Shown in pieces: positions 60,201 through 62,000 of a stretch of 62,000 nt of DNA. Where the stretch lies: positions 3,092,501-3,154,500 of the forward strand of contig WPIO01000014.1 in the NCBI GenBank assembly GCA_009760855.2, written 5' to 3'. Source of the stretch: Cristatella mucedo. Its lineage: Eukaryota > Bryozoa > Phylactolaemata > Cristatellidae. Numbering within the stretch: the stretch's first letter is position 1; every line of letters begins with the position of its first letter. Made by a program: the position numbers and the translations under genes. Under the pieces are notes generated by a model, which was given only the letters and a program-made list of their open reading frames with translations, was not told the origin of the DNA and searched no databases.

Positions 60201-62000
60201 TGAAGCATGCAATGTAGCAGATCTAATGTAGCAGATCAGACGCTGGACCTGTCAAGTAAGTCACTACAGCTACTTACAATAAAAGTCCGTGTGTACGCAG
60301 GATCTCGGAGGCTGGCTTCAGATAAAAACAGCTCAACTGTTTGCACTGGAAATCGCACCAGGAAACGCAGCAATGGCTCACGAAAAACGCTGCCCAGCTG
60401 AAAGAAATAAATGGTCTTGACATAGTGGTGCATGCGAATGGTATAATCCTGTGCGAATGCCAGATGTACACGGGAGGCAAAATATGCTTGCAAACCTCAA
60501 CGAGTAACTTCTTTTCGCCGTTAATGGTCAGGCTCGTAAGAGCCTCGACCGTCTTGCTTGAAGCAGCTTGGATGAGATGAAACATGTTTATTATGGCAGC
60601 TATGGTCTTTATTTCAAGTGCAGCAGCTGCCTGCACAGTAGACCGTCCAGGACCTCCTTTCTGGGCACTGGCAGCAGCAGCTGCTTCAAACCACTTCTTT
60701 AGATGTTGCTACAAGTAACCACACAAATTTTTCCATACTTCAACTAGTGTTAAAAAATACATAAGGACACAAATTGCCCACTTGTCTCCAACACCCCAAA
60801 CCCTCAGACACATCCTGCATTGCTAAACTGGTTTGACCCAGTGCTAAAGGTGCTCGCTCGTAACGACCGAGATCAAGGTGAATGTTTTTATCACCAAGAT
60901 CGTGGGCTCAAGCCCCGCTGCATATGTGAAGTAATTGAATATAGATTAAGTTCTTGTAGTGCGCTATACAAATGAATTGCATCAATTTTTTTTATCTACT
61001 GAGTCTCTCACTATCAAATCATTTTCCTGATGCCAGTCACAAGAAAAACCGAAGCGGCATGCAAGCCATACAAAGTATCAAGCCTGATTAGCACGTTTCG
61101 AGGTCAAACAGTTGCATGGATGTCCGGCCTGAGCAAGCTTGTAAAGCTGAGGCACTAACGAGCTAGGAATGCTAATAAACACTCATAGTATGGCTCGAGC
61201 CTGCAGTCACAAAACACGTCGAGAAGAATTGTATTGTCTTTGTTCAAGTATGAAAATATCATAAAAATAAAATTCCTAAATAATACGCTTCATAGACCAA
61301 AGAGTTTGCAGTTATTTCAACCAATTCAATCGTAAGGGAATGCATCTACACAGGCATGAGTGGCATGTGCAATTGTGCCTACCAGCAGCTGCTCGCTAAG
61401 TTTCTCATTGAAGGAGTTGGGAAAGAGCTGAATTAGGCTGGTCAGCTTCTGAATGTTCGTGAGAGTCATGCCTCGATGGTCACCAAGCAGCATCAATGCT
61501 GAGCGCATCGACGAGCGCACTTGCTCCGCCTCAATCTCACAGCTGGAGACAAACTGCAAAGAGAGGTATTAACCAAGAGGTATGACACGCGAAACCCACT
61601 GGGCAACAGCCATTATGGTAAGACGAGCCTCCAAGACACCACAAGCACGGATGTACACCCATGCCATCCCATGCACGCTCACGCACACAGACACCCATAT
61701 ATAGAGCGAGCAAAAAAATTAAGCGGACTGTACCTTTTTCATACACTCATAAGCAGTCTCCTGCAGCTCACTGCTCGGAACGCTGAGCGCTTTAAATAGA
61801 ACACTGTATATCTTCTCCCGGCACATCGGTATATAGTGACAAGCAGCTAGAGCACCTACGTTGAACGAAACGATAAGGCCGAGTCAGCTATGCACCAAGC
61901 AGCTATGCCCACAAAGAAGCACCAAAAAGAAAATAAGTGTGCTGCTACGTACGTAGTGCACTTCGCCGCAACGGCATCAGGTTGGTGACGGTCTTGTAGC
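27039..62000 (-). CDS. TRRAP: TRRAP/Tra1 orthologue, C-terminal ~2,700 residues (5' partial)
   Basis: TRRAP is the catalytically dead PIKK-family scaffold that links transcription activators to SAGA and TIP60/NuA4 histone acetyltransferase complexes in the nucleus. The minus strand carries 48 coding blocks with GT-AG borders. Joined, they keep phase at every junction with no stop: about 2,730 codons, or 2,697 residues plus stop if 56734-56832 is spliced out. Similarity to vertebrate TRRAP is visible throughout, for example FPRLWK, SHVHVPYLQ, SMEMRKSFI and CRMDPAWHPWL at the C-terminus. The stop is TAG at 27039-27041. Human TRRAP is 3,859 residues, so the first third and the start codon lie past 62000. 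The longest introns (43202-50139, 35969-39714, 32268-35003, 52312-54419) are packed with repeats. The coding blocks are listed in the five entries that follow. The gene looks functional. Splice borders are read by eye and may be off by a base or two in places. Confidence 0.97.
27725..27895 (-). mobile_element. LINE family A 3' end in TRRAP intron 45-46
   Basis: Minus strand: 3' UTR, shared hairpin (about 27758-27806, AAAGCACCTAGAAAGAGATT ... CTGAGGGAGCTTTATC) and a TTA tail ending at about 27727, only ~18 bases from the acceptor of the exon 27512-27708. Same orientation as the gene. Confidence 0.85.
30077..32267 (-). CDS. TRRAP: TRRAP coding blocks 36-40: expanded low-complexity loop and FAT-kinase linker
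   Basis: Blocks: 31938-32267, 31580-31815, 31171-31270, 30263-30470, 30077-30166. Block 36 (110 codons) and the first ~50 codons of block 37 are Ser/Thr/Ala/Gly/Pro-rich with no conserved motif, where human TRRAP has about a dozen residues. Conservation resumes at MWRCSRIMHLQRELYPT and continues through VWFRENWYEEVLRQLKQGLA (block 38), NFLKKLVSTFGVGLE and FQKMKSQFTADFDF (block 39) and HNLISKLKKWIKILEAKTKQ (block 40). The 36-37 intron (31816-31937, 122 bases) resolves the apparent frame change near 31930. All phases agree. Confidence 0.9.
32690..32960 (+). mobile_element. LINE family B 3'-end fragment in TRRAP intron 35-36
   Basis: Aligns by eye with 17665-18009: GACCGTTGGCG, CTGCTCTCCTGACTCAGCTATG, AGACGAAG/AGATGAAG, CTGTTGGCTAC, AAAACTCTCC, then TTTGTGGAGTTACAGATGGA and an ACATT tail. 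Antisense to TRRAP. Confidence 0.75.
33240..34330 (+). mobile_element. old LINE family A-like fragment in TRRAP intron 35-36
   Basis: In broken frames it reads GFHFYAD (catalytic box) near 33370, then remnants of the RT thumb and the C-terminal module, and a decayed hairpin-like 3' end near 34285-34325. Many stops. Much older than 14614-18009. Confidence 0.65.
35004..43201 (-). CDS. TRRAP: TRRAP coding blocks 25-35: FAT domain
   Basis: Blocks: 43058-43201, 42690-42845, 42341-42594, 41272-41503, 41057-41152, 39937-40182, 39715-39827, 35756-35968, 35534-35644, 35263-35451, 35004-35152. This is the TPR-like FAT domain that cradles the pseudokinase in PIKKs. Landmarks are KYSETVVALLYEQHGFYDQA and LWEDHWVQ in block 27, ELNQWDLLLEYGNSKG in block 28, EWRRLPKIVSHVHVPYLQ in block 29, KTWRNRLPILSDDLSHW in block 30, EVIESTNLKYFTKEMTAEFY in block 32, WALWGDYLETIF in block 33 and YFPIRTLYLTLKIEQRDR in block 35. 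The intron between blocks 30 and 31 (39828-39936) is about 109 bases. The intron between blocks 31 and 32 is 3.7 kb and holds two Tc1 remnants, a minisatellite, microsatellites and a long hairpin. Confidence 0.94.
36062..36122. repeat. (TA)n microsatellite
   Basis: About 61 bases of uninterrupted TA in TRRAP intron 31-32. Confidence 0.97.
36123..37249. other. intronic, no assignable feature
   Basis: Part of TRRAP intron 31-32. Part of it may be the decayed body of the Tc1 remnant that follows. Confidence 0.4.
37250..37460 (+). mobile_element. Tc1-like transposase remnant, C-terminal part
   Basis: Translates to SGLNPIEHLWGKMDCRLREH, which matches the SPDLNPIENLWGxLKRRV block carrying the last catalytic acid of Tc1/mariner transposases. 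Nothing convincing of its N-terminal half remains just upstream. Confidence 0.7.
38026..38262. repeat. 18-bp minisatellite with two subfamilies
   Basis: About 13 tandem 18-base units: seven of the GTGGTGCCTGGGAGCTCT type, then six of a CTGGTGTCTGCCAGCTCT type that decay to the right. Because 18 is a multiple of three, several frames on both strands stay open, giving artefactual repeat proteins. Confidence 0.93.
38390..39065 (+). pseudogene. Tc1-like transposase, N-terminal and central parts
   Basis: 38428-38796 encodes the paired-type DNA-binding region (RRRSDRPRKTTRPDDFCLKM, TTGVIISIETVQRRLARRDI, KREPLLTEQPRRNRLGWARG). After a frame break, 38865-39040 gives TVKLGDRSVMVWG, GILHRINGPMERY and ILPSARAFLGHDYIW, the catalytic-core region before the second acid. 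The DSAPxH/DNAPCH block is lost and there are stops, so it is inactive. It lies in TRRAP intron 31-32, antisense to the gene. Confidence 0.88.
39205..39300. repeat. (TCTG)n/(TC)n microsatellite
   Basis: Imperfect TCTG and TC units in TRRAP intron 31-32. Confidence 0.95.
39476..39589. repeat. 46-bp near-perfect inverted repeat (hairpin)
   Basis: Arms 39476-39521 and 39544-39589 pair over 46 bases with a single mismatch around a 22-base loop. It starts CCTATTTTC and the arm tip is GCAGACATCT. It lies about 125 bases on the intronic side of the donor of the TRRAP exon 39715-39827 and is transcribed with that intron. Confidence 0.97.
41925..42150 (+). mobile_element. LINE family A 3'-end fragment in TRRAP intron 27-28
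   Basis: Matches the C-terminal module and 3' UTR of family A (PTDVTTTPSLDNIQK-like, TGCTTATGCATGCTGA) and ends in the hairpin half GAGCCTAGAAAGAGATTAAA. It is followed by the CA array. Confidence 0.7.
42170..42267. repeat. (CA)n microsatellite
   Basis: About 98 bases of CA with CG interruptions at the left end, in TRRAP intron 27-28 and close to the donor of exon 42341-42594. Confidence 0.97.
43440..44505 (+). mobile_element. SINE family S copy split by a Tc1/mariner-type element
   Basis: The SINE head (AAGGTGCTCACC ... GGTCATGGGATCGAGACC) at 43440-43516 and its tail (GTGGAGCGCCCGAATAGAGA ... AATGAATT) from 44442 become a continuous SINE when the insert 43519-44439 is left out. The joined point GGCATATGTG is the normal SINE sequence. 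Confidence 0.85.
43519..44439. mobile_element. non-autonomous Tc1/mariner-type element (921 bp)
   Basis: Flanked by TA on both sides (43517-43518 and 44440-44441). The terminal inverted repeats share GCAAAAGTATTTGGACGGTT (43526-43545; complement at 44411-44430), and outside that the TCGA/ACTCGA ends have diverged. No transposase motif is visible inside. The open frame at 43823-44200 has no recognisable domain. Confidence 0.85.
44506..45249. other. intronic, no assignable feature
   Basis: Within TRRAP intron 24-25. Open frames on both strands lack recognisable domains. Confidence 0.4.
45250..46935 (-). mobile_element. LINE family A, long 5'-truncated copy carrying a SINE
   Basis: Minus strand, 5' to 3': RT pieces LLPFLSKTLERAAAD and RANHSTESALLRVYNDLLKN (about 46930-46750), LVLLDLSAAFDTI (about 46735-46695), YEVPHGFVLSPVLFTIY (the PQG box, about 46550-46500), the C-terminal module, 3' UTR, hairpin (about 45280-45325) and an ATT tail. 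It is interrupted by the SINE at 45806-45966. Stops and frameshifts throughout. Confidence 0.87.
45806..45966 (+). mobile_element. tRNA-derived SINE family S, best copy, inside a LINE
   Basis: Full order is visible: GCCGAGCTGGTTTGGTCCAG (A-box region), TTAAGGTGCTCGCTCCGACC, B-box-like GGTCGTGGGCTCGACCCC, then GAAGCGCCTGAATAGAGATT ... GGGGCGCTATACAAATGAAT and an (ATTT)n tail. Flanking LINE sequence is continuous across it by comparison with 22140-22180. Confidence 0.9.
46936..48095. other. intronic, no assignable feature; one short tandem duplication
   Basis: Two adjacent copies of TAGCGACCTGACTGCAGCTT lie at about 46948-46993. The rest of this part of TRRAP intron 24-25 shows nothing recognisable. 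Confidence 0.4.
48100..48415 (-). mobile_element. LINE family A fragment (C-terminal module and 3' UTR)
   Basis: Aligns with 21790-22110 of the reference copy (GAGTTCCAGGCTTTGGGAGT, AAAGGATT, TTTCTAGCTTCTTTTTAAAT) on the minus strand. Lacks the hairpin end. Confidence 0.75.
48463..48597 (-). mobile_element. SINE family S
   Basis: Minus strand: TTTGGTCCAGCAGTTAAGGT, GGTCGTGGGCTCGAGCCC, then GAAGCGCCTGAATAGTGATT and CTCTTGGGGCGCTATATAAA. The hairpin is intact. Confidence 0.88.
48830..48955 (-). mobile_element. SINE family S, diverged
   Basis: Minus strand: a decayed head, GGTCCTCGGCTCGAGCCC, then AAAGCAGCTGGATAGAGATT. The second hairpin arm is poorly kept. Confidence 0.7.
49129..49235 (+). 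mobile_element. SINE family S head with inverted 5' end
   Basis: A 17-base perfect inverted repeat (CTGCCGAGCTGGTTTGG at 49129-49145, complement at 49151-49167, 5-base loop) is made from the SINE 5' end. The normal head follows (CTGCTCGCACCGACAAAGGT, GTCGTGGGCTCGAGCCCCG). The tail is missing. Confidence 0.75.
49420..49700 (+). mobile_element. LINE fragment, RT C-terminal module, another L2-like subfamily
   Basis: In broken frames it gives TKSLELASSFCQLELMT- and SLGLRCTCFSRLSLHPSGLF-like stretches equivalent to KAWNxLPxxV and FKxxLKxHLF. Different enough from family A to be a separate subfamily. Confidence 0.55.
50140..56932 (-). CDS. TRRAP: TRRAP coding blocks 15-24: central solenoid
   Basis: Blocks: 56485-56932 (possibly 56833-56932 plus 56485-56733, see findings), 55985-56383, 55647-55879, 55129-55292, 54819-54997, 54420-54562, 52098-52311, 51023-51205, 50715-50927, 50140-50259. 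Landmarks are VYYPVRHHLIQHMV and VIIKWELQRVKDE in block 15, VDSVVNFLLRVACQVNE in block 16, RGIAACMTC and LMSIFPTEPSTSNVASKYEE in block 17, MSMEMRKSFI in block 19, SPTLREKAILLVKLM in block 20, QNWESMGTHFWIKQCIE in block 21 and WVDLFPRLWKLMGDRQQ in block 24. Block 16 carries an Ala/Pro/Ser-rich variable loop and block 15 a Ser/Ala-rich one, where the human protein is also variable. Introns 15-16 (101 bases) and 16-17 (105 bases) are among the shortest in the gene. Confidence 0.93.
51275..51990. repeat. intronic direct repeat (~140 bp, two copies)
   Basis: Copies at about 51278-51415 and 51853-51990 share AAAGAACCCATT, CCCTGTGAATACTTATACA, AAAGCAGATC and GATCGAGACCAGCA, spaced ~575 bases. Both lie in TRRAP intron 21-22. 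Confidence 0.85.
52312..53072. other. intronic, no assignable feature
   Basis: Part of TRRAP intron 20-21. Nothing recognisable before the SINE at 53073. Confidence 0.4.
53073..53218 (-). mobile_element. SINE family S, diverged
   Basis: Minus strand: TTAAGGTGCCATCTTTATTG head, GGTCGTGGGCTTGAGCCC, then TTAAGCGCCTGGATAGAGAT and CTTAGGGCAATATACAAATT. Confidence 0.75.
53890..54030 (-). mobile_element. tRNA-derived SINE, second family (T), copy 2
   Basis: Minus strand: TAAGGCGGTTGCTCTTCACG, GGTCTTGGGTTAGAATCC, GGGCGATC, GCAAGCAGCGGTGATAGCC, GGCTCTTCTGTCAC. It matches 26070-26215 block by block. Confidence 0.55.
57027..62000 (-). CDS. TRRAP: TRRAP coding blocks 1-14: alpha-solenoid (HEAT) region
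   Basis: Blocks in gene order: 61953-62000 (cut by the window edge), 61734-61855, 61383-61553, 60496-60708, 60278-60397, 60056-60142, 59776-59895, 59607-59666, 59382-59449, 59033-59144, 58855-58944, 57677-57924, 57217-57478, 57027-57100. The reading frame enters two bases after the edge (YKTVTNLMPLRRSAL). Recognisable TRRAP stretches are LFPNSFNEKLSEQLL in block 3, FREPLLRFLVRFPVQTVELF in block 5, ESFQERHRK in block 8, KLRRLMTFAWPCLLSKSCVD in block 13 and HWTKKIIVEEGHAMAQLLHI in block 14. Block 8 is only 60 bases and reads in a frame that carries no long ORF of its own, so it is easily missed. This region forms the helical solenoid that contacts activators and complex subunits in the known TRRAP/Tra1 structures. 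Introns here are short to medium, with one SINE and one long purine tract. Confidence 0.93.
58140..58640. repeat. ~500-base purine-rich tract
   Basis: The plus strand is dominated by A and G (GAGAGAGAGGGAGAGAGAGA at the left, AGGGAGGGAGGAAAGAGAGG later) with occasional T or C. It lies in TRRAP intron 11-12, so the transcript is pyrimidine-rich there. Long open frames on both strands are artefacts of composition. Confidence 0.93.
59268..59334. repeat. 32-33-base tandem duplication
   Basis: ACGGCAGGGGTG(C/A)AGACACTATATCAAGAA occurs twice in tandem in TRRAP intron 9-10. Confidence 0.9.
60820..60990 (+). mobile_element. SINE family S
   Basis: AACTGGTTTGACCCAGTG head, AAAGGTGCTCGCTCGTAACG, GATCGTGGGCTCAAGCCCC, then GAAGTAATTGAATATAGATT and AGTGCGCTATACAAATGAAT. 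It has a small insert (GTGAATGTTTTTATCACC) that could form a short hairpin. Lies in TRRAP intron 3-4. Confidence 0.85.

Overview
This is eukaryotic, almost certainly non-vertebrate metazoan DNA. Genes are split by GT-AG introns, 3-base and 2-base microsatellites are common, and the space between exons is full of transposable elements: L2/CR1-type LINEs, tRNA-derived SINEs, Ty3/Gypsy LTR elements, Tc1/mariner, hAT-like and Harbinger-like DNA transposons. I cannot name the species. There is no prokaryotic operon structure and no CRISPR array.

Two protein genes are supported, both on the minus strand. (1) From the right edge to 27039 lies the C-terminal part of a TRRAP/Tra1 orthologue, the giant HEAT-FAT-pseudokinase scaffold of SAGA- and TIP60/NuA4-type histone acetyltransferase complexes. 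I joined 48 coding blocks (49 if a 99-base in-frame segment is an intron). Every junction keeps phase, there is no internal stop, and about 2,700 residues result, ending in a FATC tail. The N-terminus lies beyond 62000. (2) From 7977 down to 1008 lie eight phase-compatible exons of a class V aminotransferase (NifS/cysteine-desulfurase-like) PLP enzyme. It has a convincing start and the SPHKF Schiff-base lysine motif, but its C-terminal exons are not visible. A 4.3-kb intron, filled by LINE debris and a Harbinger-type MITE, separates its last two visible exons.

Layout: 1-8 kb, desulfurase-like gene with repeats in its introns. 8.5-13.0 kb, decayed Gypsy element. 13.3-23.3 kb, nested repeats: a nearly intact 3.4-kb LINE (14614-18009) with 6-bp target duplication inside an LTR-like repeat, an inverted second copy of that repeat (20698-21437), a hAT-like remnant, LINE fragments and a Gypsy solo LTR. 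24.1-25.0 kb, another LTR-like block. 27.0-62.0 kb, TRRAP with repeats in nearly every long intron.

The most interesting non-coding system is a LINE-SINE partnership. One LINE family (at least nine 3'-end copies) and one tRNA-derived SINE family (at least eight copies) share a 3' hairpin with paired changes in its stem. Other points of interest are four nested insertions that date the families relative to each other, a 46-bp near-perfect inverted repeat in a TRRAP intron, a possible exitron in TRRAP, and an approximately 160-residue low-complexity expansion in TRRAP.
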